From NCBI GenBank assembly GCA_020832415.1, contig JAFIES010000146.1, positions 1 through 64,000 of the forward strand: a DNA stretch of 64,000 nucleotides, in the 5' to 3' direction. Origin of the DNA: Balneolaceae bacterium. Lineage in GTDB: Bacteria; Bacteroidota; Rhodothermia; Balneolales; Balneolaceae. The notes under the pieces are model-generated. The model saw only the letters and a list, made by a program, of their open reading frames with translations, made no database searches and was not told the origin of the DNA. The position numbers and the translations under genes were made by a program. This document shows, piece by piece, positions 42,062 through 51,239 of the stretch (position 1 is the stretch's first letter; each line of letters opens with the position of its first letter).

Positions 42062-43645
42062 TTGAAGTTTACAGACCTTAATTTATCAGAGCCTTTGTTG
42101 GCAGGGCTCAGAGATGTTAGATTTATTGAACCAACACCCGTACAAAAACAAGCCATTCCCATAGTTCTCGAAGGCAAAGACCTGATAGGAGTAGCCCAAA
42201 CCGGTACCGGTAAAACCGGTGCTTTTGTTATCCCGATTATGGAGAGGGTACTACAGACAAAGAGAGACGGTGTAAAAGCGCTGATATTAAGCCCTACAAG
42301 AGAGCTTGCCACCCAGATTGACCAGGAAATATTTGCCATTGGATACCACGCAGGTATTACATCTGCCACTGTTATTGGCGGCAGTGATTTTTCAGTACAG
42401 GCAAAAGCGCTGAAAGCGGGTGTGGATATTATTGTAGCAACGCCCGGCAGGCTGATTGATCAGCATAAGGTTGTAAACATCGACTTTTCTAAGCTCGAAT
42501 TTTTTGTTCTTGATGAAGCCGACAGAATGCTCGATATGGGTTTTCTGCCCGATATGAAGAAGATTATATCGTGGATGCCCCAAAAGCGACAAACACTGCT
42601 CTTCTCTGCAACAATGCCGCCGGAAATCCAGAAACTGGCAGGATCCATCATGAAAAATCCTGACTCCGTTGAAATTGAACGATCCAAACCATCCGGCCAG
42701 GTTGAACAGAGATCGTACTCGCTGAGAAGTAACCAGAAAATTCCACTGGTAAAAGGAATATTTGATCAGCTTGAGTGGGAATCGTGCATTATTTTTACAT
42801 CCACAAAAAAAGGTACCGACGAGCTGCAGCGTCTGCTGAAAAAAGAGGGAATTAAAGCCGCAAGTATTCATGGGGATCGTTCTCAGGATGAGCGAAATAA
42901 AGCGCTTAACGCTTTTAAAAATGGACAGGTACCCGTAATTGTTGCCACAGATGTGCTTGCTCGCGGAATCGACATTAAAGGTGTATCGATCATCATTAAT
43001 TACGATGTGCCGAATAACTCGGATGATTATGTTCACCGAATTGGCCGTACCGGACGGTACGATAAAAGCGGTATCGCCATTACGTTTGTTACCAAGCGCG
43101 ATTCAAGAACGTTTAAGGATATAAGTAATATTAAAGGCAATAAGATCAACTCGATTGATGTACCTGACAAGTTTAAAAATCCGGAAGAATTTTCATGGAA
43201 GGATGGGTTTTCAGCCGGCAAAAGAGCACCTCAACCCAAAGCAGAAAAAGAGGAAGCAAAATCCGATCAGAAGCCGCGAGATAATAAAGAAACATCAGCG
43301 GAAAGTAAGCCTAAAAAAAATCCGTCCCGAAAAAGCAATAAACGCGGGAAGAGTGCTAAAACTGAGGATACCAAGAGAGAGAACAAGCAAACCGATGATA
43401 ATCGGCAGAAGAAGAGCCCGAATAGAAATGATCGATCTTCAGGCGCAGTTCAAAAAACCGGTCCTTCGAAAAGTGATCCAAAAGAGGCTCCAAAAAGTTC
43501 TGAGCCGAAGAAAAAAGCGGCTGCAAAAAAAGAGCCTGCAATTGTTCTTCCGGTAATTGAACAGGCTGTTGAACGAAACAAAAGAGCCCGAAAACCGGCT
43601 AAAGGTGTGTGGGGAATCATAAAAAGTTTCATTCCGAAACTATAA
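42062..43645 (+). CDS. DEAD-box RNA helicase with basic C-terminal tail
   Basis: 527 residues. The start must be TTG at 42062, because a stop lies 13 bp upstream in frame and MKFTDLNLSEPLLAGL is the correct N-terminus. Motifs: Q motif PTPVQKQAIP, Walker A AQTGTGKTGAF, PTRELATQ, VLDEADRMLDMGF, LLFSATMPP, the C-domain ARGIDIKGVS and HRIGRTGR. Residues ~385-520 are a Lys/Ser/Pro-rich disordered tail that should bind RNA. It unwinds RNA duplexes, typically in ribosome assembly or at low temperature. The acyltransferase follows after 15 bp. Confidence 0.94.
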   Translation: MKFTDLNLSEPLLAGLRDVRFIEPTPVQKQAIPIVLEGKDLIGVAQTGTGKTGAFVIPIMERVLQTKRDGVKALILSPTRELATQIDQEIFAIGYHAGITSATVIGGSDFSVQAKALKAGVDIIVATPGRLIDQHKVVNIDFSKLEFFVLDEADRMLDMGFLPDMKKIISWMPQKRQTLLFSATMPPEIQKLAGSIMKNPDSVEIERSKPSGQVEQRSYSLRSNQKIPLVKGIFDQLEWESCIIFTSTKKGTDELQRLLKKEGIKAASIHGDRSQDERNKALNAFKNGQVPVIVATDVLARGIDIKGVSIIINYDVPNNSDDYVHRIGRTGRYDKSGIAITFVTKRDSRTFKDISNIKGNKINSIDVPDKFKNPEEFSWKDGFSAGKRAPQPKAEKEEAKSDQKPRDNKETSAESKPKKNPSRKSNKRGKSAKTEDTKRENKQTDDNRQKKSPNRNDRSSGAVQKTGPSKSDPKEAPKSSEPKKKAAAKKEPAIVLPVIEQAVERNKRARKPAKGVWGIIKSFIPKL

Positions 43646-43660
43646 GAATTCTGTTTAGGT

Positions 43661-44422
43661 ATGCAATACATCTTATCTGTATTTACCTGGGCGGCAATTT
43701 TGTTTCTTGTGATTATATGGCTACCAATAATTGCTGTAACCAGGTTGTTTGATCGTGATCCTGCCCGATACAGAACCGGTCGGGTTTTCCGTAAGCTGGG
43801 CTTGTACATCACAAAGTTAAACCCCAACTGGAATATTGAAATAGAAGGGGCAGAGAATATTGATGACCGCAAACCGTACGTGGTGGTCAGTAATCATCTC
43901 TCTAATGCCGATATTCCGTTGATATCGAACCTTCCATGGGAGCTGAAATGGATAGCTAAAATTGAGTTGTTCAATATTCCCGTATTGGGTTGGATGATGA
44001 AACTGGCTGGTGACATCCCTGTTGACAGGTCTTCAACAAATAAACGGCTCGGTGTTTTTAAACAGTGTTCATACTATCTGAACAGGAAGGTTTCCGTGAT
44101 ATTTTTTCCTGAAGGAACTCGTTCGAGGAACGGGAAATTAAATCGATTTGCCCTGGGCGCTTTTGATCTTGCCATTCGTGAACAGGTTGATGTTTTGCCA
44201 ATCGTACTGGATGGAACCCAGGGGTGTCTGCCAAAAACTTCGTGGCTGTTTGAGCCGGATGTCTATGTTAAATTAAAAGTACTTGAACCGGTATCAACGA
44301 AAGGACTTCAGCCTGAAGAGAGCCTGGAATTTATGGAGTCAATCCGTTCTCAAATAGCGGAACAGCTATGCCAGTGGCGGGGCGAGACACGTGAACATGT
44401 AGATGCTACTTATCTTCAATAG
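43661..44422 (+). CDS. 1-acyl-sn-glycerol-3-phosphate acyltransferase
   Basis: 253 residues. An N-terminal membrane segment (~4-25) is followed by the PlsC motifs: NHLSNADIPLI (H-x4-D), GWMMKLAGDIPVDRSS (second block), VIFFPEGTRSRNGKLNRFALGAFDLA (FPEGTRS) and VLPIVLDGTQGCLP. It acylates lysophosphatidic acid to phosphatidic acid at the membrane, an early phospholipid step. PlsC is likely, but a paralogue acting on another lysophospholipid cannot be excluded. The start is 15 bp downstream of the helicase stop, so they may form one operon. The end overlaps the convergent membrane gene by 17 bp. Confidence 0.9.
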   Translation: MQYILSVFTWAAILFLVIIWLPIIAVTRLFDRDPARYRTGRVFRKLGLYITKLNPNWNIEIEGAENIDDRKPYVVVSNHLSNADIPLISNLPWELKWIAKIELFNIPVLGWMMKLAGDIPVDRSSTNKRLGVFKQCSYYLNRKVSVIFFPEGTRSRNGKLNRFALGAFDLAIREQVDVLPIVLDGTQGCLPKTSWLFEPDVYVKLKVLEPVSTKGLQPEESLEFMESIRSQIAEQLCQWRGETREHVDATYLQ

Positions 44423-44843
44423 GGTGATAATCGTCTTCGTTTTCGCTGCTTTCCAGCTTTTTGGGTTTTGGAAAGACAAGTTTCCACGCTAAAAACACAG
44501 ATATAAGCGAAAGAATAAGTGCCGTAACGGGATATACAATGGTTTCTGTATCGAAGAGCAGATGAATTTGACCGTAGCGAAGCAGTATAAGGCATAAAAG
44601 ATAGGAAGTAAGGCTCGAATACTTATGCGATTTGCCATATGTAAACGAAAATAACCCACCTGCGAATGCACTGATCATTGCAACAGCGGTGAGAAGTATG
44701 GGCCAGATAAATCCTTCGTACTCACTGTAGGAGAACATCAGGATGGAGCTGTCCAGCGAAAGGGCAACAAATACGCGAGAGAGCGAATCAATGCTTAACA
44801 CGATGCTTACGCCAATCAACCCGCCAAGAATTCCTTTTTTCAT
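44406..44843 (-). CDS. Hypothetical four-helix membrane protein
   Basis: 145 residues with four predicted membrane segments: ~5-27 (GLIGVSIVLSIDSLSRVFVALS), ~47-70 (FIWPILLTAVAMISAFAGGLFSF), ~75-95 and ~103-125 (YPVTALILSLISVFLAWKLVF). A short acidic tail ends the protein. I recognise no named family and see no active-site pattern. ATG start at 44843; it converges on the acyltransferase gene. Confidence 0.6.
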   Translation of the reverse strand: MKKGILGGLIGVSIVLSIDSLSRVFVALSLDSSILMFSYSEYEGFIWPILLTAVAMISAFAGGLFSFTYGKSHKYSSLTSYLLCLILLRYGQIHLLFDTETIVYPVTALILSLISVFLAWKLVFPKPKKLESSENEDDYHPIEDK

Positions 44844-45017
44844 ACATTGCTGCGTTTATTCGGATTTAATGTGAACCATTAAAATCATTCCACCCTTTAT
44901 TATAGCATAAATAAGATGAAATTTAAATCGTTTCTTCGTCTCTATTTCGCGCAAGCTTTTGTATCTTTTCGTGCCTTTTAAAAAAGAACAAATCATCAAT
45001 AAAACAGACAACATACA

Positions 45018-45527
45018 ATGCCAGAAAACGACATGTCCGAAACAAGCAACTTAGACCCAACCGGAGAGATAAAACTAAGTGGTAAAGAGCTGATGGAATC
45101 TCCTGAAATGCAAAAAATTGCAGAAGATGTCATCAAAACACACAATATCGAATTGGGGCCTGCCCAGGTGGGATATCTGCTGGTTTATCCCAATATTTCG
45201 AAGCAGCGGGCTGCTAAGTGTATGAAGGCTACGCGCGAAGTGAAGCACTACTCAGGAAACGATTACCTGATTGAAGTTTCCGGCGACCTGTGGGATATGC
45301 TCGACACCGACACCAAAAAGATGCTGCTTTACCATGAACTGCTGCATGTTGACCCGGTTTTTAAAGCAAAAAATCAGGAGTGGCAGATGAGAATTCGCCG
45401 GCCGGATTTTGCAGATTACTACGAAATTAATGATACGTTTGGAAATACCTGGTATAAAACCATACAAGCTACAGTTTCATCTCTGCACGATCTGGACCCA
45501 AAACAGGAGAGTAAAGTAACCGTTTAG
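45018..45527 (+). CDS. Putative phage-type zinc metallopeptidase
   Basis: 169 residues. The zincin motif HELLH is in LLYHELLHVDPVF near residue 113, with EVSGDLWDMLDTDTKKM just before. An N-terminal helix (LSGKELMESPEMQKIAEDVIKTH) precedes YLLVYPNIS. The family resembles the 'putative phage metallopeptidase' group (PhageMetallopep), sometimes found beside HNH or DNA-processing genes. The target is unknown. The start is the ATG at 45018; a second ATG (MSETS) lies 5 codons in. Confidence 0.75.
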   Translation: MPENDMSETSNLDPTGEIKLSGKELMESPEMQKIAEDVIKTHNIELGPAQVGYLLVYPNISKQRAAKCMKATREVKHYSGNDYLIEVSGDLWDMLDTDTKKMLLYHELLHVDPVFKAKNQEWQMRIRRPDFADYYEINDTFGNTWYKTIQATVSSLHDLDPKQESKVTV

Positions 45528-45546
45528 ATGTTGTTGCCTGCTTAAA

Positions 45547-45575
45547 TCTCCCGCATTCAGACAAGGGGCGGGAGA
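45547..45575. terminator. Hairpin between convergent genes
   Basis: The 8-bp stem TCTCCCGC / GCGGGAGA with a 13-nt loop lies 20 bp after the metallopeptidase stop. The minus-strand side is followed by TTTAAG, so it fits best as a weak terminator of the minus-strand gene. Confidence 0.5.
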
Positions 45576-45606
45576 GAGGCAGAGCTTCTCAAACCGAATA
45601 ACGATT

Positions 45607-46176
45607 TTACTGTTTGATGGCGAATGGGCGTTTGTTGGAAAACGTATGCCCATTTAGCCGAATCTGCTTTAGCTTTCCAAAAATTGAATCAGCTTCATCG
45701 AAGAATACAGCCGCCTGTGCATATCTTTGCATGGTTTTATCCATGCTGTCTTTATCGTTCATGTCAACAACGATGAACTTTTCGCTGTTACGAATCTTAT
45801 TGAGGAAATATTTTCCCTGTGGAGTGGCATAACGAACAGTTGAATATGAAAATGCGGTGTACTCTCCCGCAAGAATATCTCCGTGGCGAAAGATCAGGTT
45901 TTTTTCTGTTTCACCGATGTATGAAAACATTTTATCGATATTCTTGTAGGTCTCTTCCTCATCAGGTGTGATGATTTCGCGAAGGCTGATCTCTTTCAAT
46001 TCCCCTCTTTTCTTTTCCACACGGGATAGGAATGATTTTTTTGCAGATCGGTTAGCGCCTGCAGCCAGAAGCAGGTAGTGCGATGATTCCAGATTGATAT
46101 CCCCCAGTTCATTCAGATAGTTACTGATCTCTTTATCGGTGTGTGAAAACGTTCTCAGGGATGTTTGCTGCTTCAT
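45607..46176 (-). CDS. Hypothetical protein with degenerate P-loop and Walker B
   Basis: 189 residues, no named family recognised. A Walker-B-like AAVFFDEADSIFGKL lies near residues 155-169 and ends with DEAD-S as in AAA+ ATPases. Just after the N-terminal helix, LLLAAGANRSAKKSFLSRVE (~36-55) stands where a P-loop would be but has AKK instead of GKS/T. The middle (GDILAGEYTAFSYSTVRYATPQGKYF) is unassigned. I infer a non-binding AAA+-like protein. It is adjacent to the convergent phage-type metallopeptidase, which may be coincidence. Confidence 0.55.
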   Translation of the reverse strand: MKQQTSLRTFSHTDKEISNYLNELGDINLESSHYLLLAAGANRSAKKSFLSRVEKKRGELKEISLREIITPDEEETYKNIDKMFSYIGETEKNLIFRHGDILAGEYTAFSYSTVRYATPQGKYFLNKIRNSEKFIVVDMNDKDSMDKTMQRYAQAAVFFDEADSIFGKLKQIRLNGHTFSNKRPFAIKQ

Positions 46177-46238
46177 GAATGTTATCGAATCGTTTAATTT
46201 ACTGTACGAGCTAATGATAAGGTATTTTCGATTTAAAG

Positions 46239-47519
46239 TTACAGAATTTTGAATCGGGTGTAGGCAGCTTTTTCAAGCTCTTCGCGATTGTCGGGATGCG
46301 AAATTTCAATTAACGTTTTTGTGCGTTCCCGCAAAGATTTGCCATATAAGCTTGCAATTCCATACTCCGTTACCACATAGTGAACGTGAGCCCTGGTTGT
46401 AACCACACCGGCACCCTGCTTCAGAAACGGTACAATTCGGGACTCCCCGTGTCGCGTTACAGATGGGAGGGCAATGATGGGTTTGCCGCCTTCGGAAAGT
46501 GAAGCGCCCCGAATAAAATCCATCTGGCCGCCCACACCGGAATATTGCCGGGTTCCGATTGAATCTGCACAAACCTGCCCGGTTAGATCCACTTCAATGG
46601 CACTGTTGATGGCCGTTACCTTAGGGTTTCTGCGGATGACGGCTGTATCATTCACATAGGCACAATCGAGCATGGCAAGGTTCGGGTTATCATCCACAAA
46701 ATCGTACAGTTTACGGGTGCCCACCAAAAACGATGATACGGTTCGGTTCGGGTGAATTCGTTTCCTTGAATTATTTACAATGCCCGATTCTATAAGGGGA
46801 ATCAAACCATCCGAAAACATTTCGGTATGAACACCAAGGTCTTTGTGATTCTGAAGTGATGCAAGAACGGCATCGGGTATAGAGCCGATGCCCATTTGAA
46901 GAGTGGCGCCATCATCGATCAATTCTGCACAGAAGCGCCCGATTTTCAGCTCCAGTTCGGTCAGATCGGCAGGGTGATGCTCAGGAAGAGGATCGTTCAC
47001 CTCCACAGCGAAATCAATTTTACTCTTATGAATGATGCCATCGCCATGCGTTCGCGGCATATTGGGATTTATCTGTGCGATAACAAGGTTGGAATTATTG
47101 ACAGCCGCCCGCGACCCATCCACAGAGACACCCAGAGAACAAAATCCGTGTTTGTCCGGGGGGCTTACCTGGATGAGGGATGCATCAAGCGGGATGATAC
47201 CCCTGTTAAACAGATGGGGTATTTCGCTGAGAAAAACAGGAATGTAATCTGCCTCGCCCGTTTCAAGCGCTTTGCGAACATTTGCACCTACAAAAAAGGC
47301 TTTAGTCCGGAAAGATTGATTCATCTCTGGTGCTACATAAGGAGCAGCGCCTTCCGTATGCATATGGTAGATGGAAACATTTCGAAGGCGGGTGTGCTGG
47401 TTGGCAAGCTCGGCCACAAGCTGCTGAGGAGCCGCTGCTGCTGTGTGTATAAAAACGTTGAACCCGGACTCAATATGCTGAATAGCTTTTGCTGCGGTTG
47501 TTAGATTCATTAAGCTCAA
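46239..47519 (-). CDS. Acetyl-CoA hydrolase/CoA-transferase family protein
   Basis: 426 residues, CoA-transferase family I layout. N-terminal half: NVFIHTAAAAPQQLVAELANQ, FVGANVRKALETGEADYIPVFLSEIPHLF. Middle: GATLQMGIGSIPDAVLASLQNHKDLGVHTEMFSDGLI, with the catalytic Glu in VHTEMF. C-terminal: GVGGQMDFIRGASLSEGGKPIIAL and VTEYGIASLYGKSLRERTKTLIEISHPD. It could be acetyl-CoA hydrolase, 4-hydroxybutyrate CoA-transferase or succinyl-CoA:acetate transferase; the length and GIGSIPDAV core favour the 4-hydroxybutyrate/acetate CoA-transferase group. ATG at 47519. Confidence 0.9.
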   Translation of the reverse strand: MSLMNLTTAAKAIQHIESGFNVFIHTAAAAPQQLVAELANQHTRLRNVSIYHMHTEGAAPYVAPEMNQSFRTKAFFVGANVRKALETGEADYIPVFLSEIPHLFNRGIIPLDASLIQVSPPDKHGFCSLGVSVDGSRAAVNNSNLVIAQINPNMPRTHGDGIIHKSKIDFAVEVNDPLPEHHPADLTELELKIGRFCAELIDDGATLQMGIGSIPDAVLASLQNHKDLGVHTEMFSDGLIPLIESGIVNNSRKRIHPNRTVSSFLVGTRKLYDFVDDNPNLAMLDCAYVNDTAVIRRNPKVTAINSAIEVDLTGQVCADSIGTRQYSGVGGQMDFIRGASLSEGGKPIIALPSVTRHGESRIVPFLKQGAGVVTTRAHVHYVVTEYGIASLYGKSLRERTKTLIEISHPDNREELEKAAYTRFKIL

Positions 47520-47764
47520 AAGTTTTATATAATTTGATTTATAATTGTCAGAAAATCGATTTCAAATTTTGTGAAATTGAAAATATAATCTAATAGGTAT
47601 TTTTACTAAAAAAATAGTAAAGAAATTGACCTAAAAAATAGAACTCAGATAGGGTTGTGTGATATTATAAGATTGACTTGTGTTTTTTTTAACTCAATTA
47701 TTTCCGTATAATTTTATGAGTATTATTAACATATCTTAACAAGTACTACAAATAATCGGGACGT

Positions 47765-50152
47765 ATGGCAATTTCAAAAGAGTACTCATTCTATTACCTC
47801 TCATCATTAGCAATTCTGATTGCTTTTTTTATATCCTGTGAAAAAATTTATGAACCAATAGAGATACAGGGTATTGTTATTGATGTAGATACAGAAGAGC
47901 CTGTTTCAAATGCTCAAGTTAGTATTGTATCCCCTTCAGAAATCTCTGCTTTAACATTCACAAATGAATCGGGAGAATATTTATTCACTGAAGTTGATGT
48001 TGACAGCATCATTGACATAACTATTGAGTCCACAAAAATGGGGTATAGTACAGATAGAGTAACACTTTTAGCTGCACCAGAAAAAATGCTCACCGTTCCA
48101 AATTTACGAATTAGAAATTTAGAGGGACCCGGTGATGATGATTCACCCGACTCTGATGGCTCAGCATCAATCACGCTGAATTCAAAGTCGAAGGACTTTA
48201 TACAAGTTAGGGGAACGGGTGGTGATGAAACAGTAGATTTGGATTTTGTTGTAAGAGATTCTTCCGGCACTATAGTTTCAAATAATAACGCTGTTATGGT
48301 TCGTTTTGAAATTGCATCTGGACCAAATGGTGGGGAATCCATCTATCCTGATTCTACATTAACCCGGGATGGAATTGCTCGAGCGACTCTTACAAGCGGA
48401 ACAAAGGCAGGCGCTGTACAAGTTAGGGCGTCATTTGAAAGAAATGGAGTTCGGTCTCAATCTTCTCCTGTTTCAGTTACAATCAGTGGTGGGTTACCAA
48501 GTATTAATCACTTTGAAGTAAGTACCGAATCTCAAAATATGCCGGCAAGAAGCAGTACACCTAATGAGATAACGGTCTTATTAGGTGATAAACATGGTAA
48601 TCCTGTAATTCCGGGTACAGCGGTTTATTTCTCTACAAATAAAGGAAATATAGATGGTTCAAGAAATACTGATGATGAAGGGTATGCTTTCTCTCAATTG
48701 AGAACGAATAATACAACACCCGGATTTGCAACTGTTAAAGTAGAAACTGTTGATGAAAACAGTTCAACAATTACGAGAGAACTTGATATTTTATTCTCCG
48801 GAAGACCTGCAATATCTGTATCACCACAAAATATTGATTTATTAGGATTTACTTCGCAAATCTTCGAGGTAAAACTTTCAGATGAGAATGGTTATCCATT
48901 AAGTCCAGGTACTACAATGGAAGTAACTGTTGATAACTCTGATTTAACGCTTACGGGATCAACATCGATAGAAATTACGAATGATGAAGTTGAAGCTGGT
49001 AATGGAGTGACTGATTTTGAATTTAGACTTCGCAACCCAAATAATGTCACCATAACAGATGAAGTTAATCTTACAATTACTACAAACGGGCCTAATGGGC
49101 AGACAAGTAAAACATTGACATTTGATCTCGAATCGACTGAACCAGGTGATCCGGGTTCAGTATATGTAGATAATATCTCGGAAACTTCTATCGGTGTTAG
49201 GGCAACTGGACAAAAAGAAGACACCCAAATTACATTCCAGGTAGTTGATGTAAATGGAAATCCATTAAACAATCAAAATGCTGTAGATGTTGGGTTCAAA
49301 TTTGGCAACAGGCCGAATGGAGGTGAATTTCTGTCTCCAGCCTCAGCACGTACAAATAATCTTGGTCAGGCAACTGTTACTCTAACAAGTGGTGAAAGAG
49401 CAGGTACTGTGCAAGTTGTAGCTGAAATTTCTCACAATGATAGGGTTATTCGCTCTCAACCTGTTGGTGTAGCAATCAACGCTGGATTACCAAGCAGAAA
49501 TTATTTTTCGTTATTACCATCACAACGTAATATGACTTATTCCCAGTTTGGACAAGAATATGAGGTCTCGGCTGTAGTTGGAGATAAGTACAGTAATACA
49601 GTTCCCGATGGTGTAGCTATTTTCTTTGAGAGTAATGGAGGTTCAATTGGAGGTTCTGCAACTACTGTAAACGGTACAGCGTTAACAACCTTAAGAATGG
49701 GTAACCCTGTTCCATCAAGTGGAATAGTTCGTCTTACAGCACGTACTTCGAATGATGAACAGAATCAAATTAATACATCAACAGATGTAATATTTTCTGG
49801 GTCGCCCAGAATTAGTGTAAGTCCAAGTTCATTTAATTTGGGAAATGCTGAAGATCAAACTTTTACAATAAGAGTTCGTGATTCAAATGGACATCCAATG
49901 GTTGAAGGAACAACTATTAACATTGATATTGAGGGTGATGGCCTAACAATCATCGGAAATACGAACTTTACTCTTAGAGATGTTAATTCTGATATGAGTA
50001 ATATTGATGAACTTACAAGATTCATAATCAATGTTAGAGACGCCGATCCTGATAATGTAACTGACGATCCGGTAATAATGACGATTGAAGTAGAAGGTCC
50101 AAATGGATATGCGCGACATACCATTGAAGGAAGGAAAGAGAAAATTCGATAA
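47765..50152 (+). CDS. Large lipoprotein with tandem Ig-like (Big) modules
   Basis: 795 residues. The signal peptide ends in a lipobox (IAFFISC, ~26). A carboxypeptidase-regulatory-like module (~34-120: IQGIVIDVDTEEPVSNAQVS) is followed by two near-homologous units of about 310 residues (~143-465 and ~480-785). Each has three Ig-like Big_1-type blocks; block 1 contains PNGGE followed by T-S-G-(T/E)-x-A-G-x-VQV, and both later blocks contain (D/I)ILFSGRPAISVSP or VIFSGSPRISVSP. These are surface or periplasmic adhesive-type proteins; the ligand is unknown. The duplication at the protein level is clear. The ~245-bp upstream region is AT-rich. Confidence 0.85.
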   Translation: MAISKEYSFYYLSSLAILIAFFISCEKIYEPIEIQGIVIDVDTEEPVSNAQVSIVSPSEISALTFTNESGEYLFTEVDVDSIIDITIESTKMGYSTDRVTLLAAPEKMLTVPNLRIRNLEGPGDDDSPDSDGSASITLNSKSKDFIQVRGTGGDETVDLDFVVRDSSGTIVSNNNAVMVRFEIASGPNGGESIYPDSTLTRDGIARATLTSGTKAGAVQVRASFERNGVRSQSSPVSVTISGGLPSINHFEVSTESQNMPARSSTPNEITVLLGDKHGNPVIPGTAVYFSTNKGNIDGSRNTDDEGYAFSQLRTNNTTPGFATVKVETVDENSSTITRELDILFSGRPAISVSPQNIDLLGFTSQIFEVKLSDENGYPLSPGTTMEVTVDNSDLTLTGSTSIEITNDEVEAGNGVTDFEFRLRNPNNVTITDEVNLTITTNGPNGQTSKTLTFDLESTEPGDPGSVYVDNISETSIGVRATGQKEDTQITFQVVDVNGNPLNNQNAVDVGFKFGNRPNGGEFLSPASARTNNLGQATVTLTSGERAGTVQVVAEISHNDRVIRSQPVGVAINAGLPSRNYFSLLPSQRNMTYSQFGQEYEVSAVVGDKYSNTVPDGVAIFFESNGGSIGGSATTVNGTALTTLRMGNPVPSSGIVRLTARTSNDEQNQINTSTDVIFSGSPRISVSPSSFNLGNAEDQTFTIRVRDSNGHPMVEGTTINIDIEGDGLTIIGNTNFTLRDVNSDMSNIDELTRFIINVRDADPDNVTDDPVIMTIEVEGPNGYARHTIEGRKEKIR

Positions 50153-50195
50153 AGAATTTATTTAAAGATTCATTTTGATTGTACTTGTAAAGTAA

Positions 50196-50570
50196 ATGAT
50201 CAGATATATAAATTACTTTTTCACAGTTCTCTTTATTTTCTCAGCAGTTGTGCAATACAACGACCCTGACCCGATTCGCTGGATTACCATCTATATGGCA
50301 GCGGCTCTGTTTTGCATACTGTTTTCACTGCAAAGATTAACATGGAAACCGGCCGCCATTCTCTCTGCAGTGGCCCTGTTCTGGGCGATCTTTACTATAC
50401 CTGAACTTTCTGTTTCGGGGTTTCGCCACATGCTTTCTGATGTTCACATGATGGAGCAGGGAACAGAAGCCGCAAGAGAGTTTTTGGGGCTCCTCATTGT
50501 AACCGGCTGGATCGGAGTGTTAGCTATTCTACTGCGGAAGAAGGAGAATGATGGGGAGAATAATGAATGA
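50196..50570 (+). CDS. TMEM220-family membrane protein
   Basis: 124 residues with four hydrophobic segments (1-18, ~27-43, ~50-68, ~94-112). The conserved start YINYFFTVLFIFSAVVQYNDPDPIRW is the TMEM220 hallmark (N-x-NDPDPxxW), and HMMEQGTEAAREFLGLLIV follows. The family is known by sequence only. The acidic C-terminus (RKKENDGENNE) is polar. ATG start at 50196, 43 bp after the Ig-like gene. Confidence 0.82.
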   Translation: MIRYINYFFTVLFIFSAVVQYNDPDPIRWITIYMAAALFCILFSLQRLTWKPAAILSAVALFWAIFTIPELSVSGFRHMLSDVHMMEQGTEAAREFLGLLIVTGWIGVLAILLRKKENDGENNE

Positions 50571-50733
50571 TGAACACTGAATTTCGAATTTCGAAGTGTG
50601 GATTGTTATTAAAAAGGGAGATAGATTAGGAATGAACCGTCTTAATACTTGCTATTCACTACTATTATAGTCCCTGAAATCAAATAAGCCTTTCTTTCAA
50701 AAAAAAATAATAGATAAATTATATCAATACTTA

Positions 50734-50748
50734 TTGACACTGTGTCAA
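50734..50748. promoter_or_regulatory. Palindrome, operator candidate for the XRE regulator
   Basis: A perfect inverted repeat TTGACAC-T-GTGTCAA lies 48 bp before the membrane gene of the membrane-protein/XRE pair. Its left half matches a -35 TTGACA, so repressor binding there would block transcription. A TATCTTTA box lies at 50751. Confidence 0.55.
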
Positions 50749-50795
50749 AATATCTTTACAATTAGTAAACAATTATTAACAAATAAAGTGGGTTT

Positions 50796-51239
50796 ATGAA
50801 AAAGAGTGAAGAAAATTCAGAAGCAACAGTTTGGCCATACAGTTCATTAATCATGTTTGGTTACTTTGGTTATAACACTCCCGGAGGTAAGCAATTGTTC
50901 TACAGAACGATGGTTGCAATGCTTCTATTTGTTATCGGGATTTTTGGAATCGTTCTCACAGAGACAACACTGTTCAACTACCTGTTCGCTTCATTGATTC
51001 CAATTTCTGTAAGCATCTTTATCTGGAGTTACATCAAATACCTTTCTGTTCTTGATGACCTTAGTAAACTGATACAGTTAAAAGCGTTTGCATTTACGTA
51101 TGGTGCAGCAATGTTTATCGGCTTTACAATATATGCACTTACGATGGTTACAAATCTCCAGATTAGCCCGATTTGGCTGATTCTTGCTGAACCTGTCCGT
51201 GGGGTGGTTTTGGGTGTAGTTGCCCGGGGGTACGAATGA
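50796..51239 (+). CDS. Small membrane protein paired with XRE regulator
   Basis: 147 residues. A cytoplasmic N-terminus (~1-34) is followed by four membrane segments: ~40-62 (MVAMLLFVIGIFGIVLTETTLF), ~63-84, ~98-121 (FAFTYGAAMFIGFTIYALTMV) and ~124-142 (QISPIWLILAEPVRGVVLGVV). No named family recognised. Its stop overlaps the ATG of the next gene by four bases, so translation is coupled. Small four-helix membrane proteins beside a Cro/C1-type regulator are frequent in bacteria; the protein may be the regulated cargo. A palindrome at 50734-50748 lies just upstream. Confidence 0.72.
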   Translation: MKKSEENSEATVWPYSSLIMFGYFGYNTPGGKQLFYRTMVAMLLFVIGIFGIVLTETTLFNYLFASLIPISVSIFIWSYIKYLSVLDDLSKLIQLKAFAFTYGAAMFIGFTIYALTMVTNLQISPIWLILAEPVRGVVLGVVARGYE

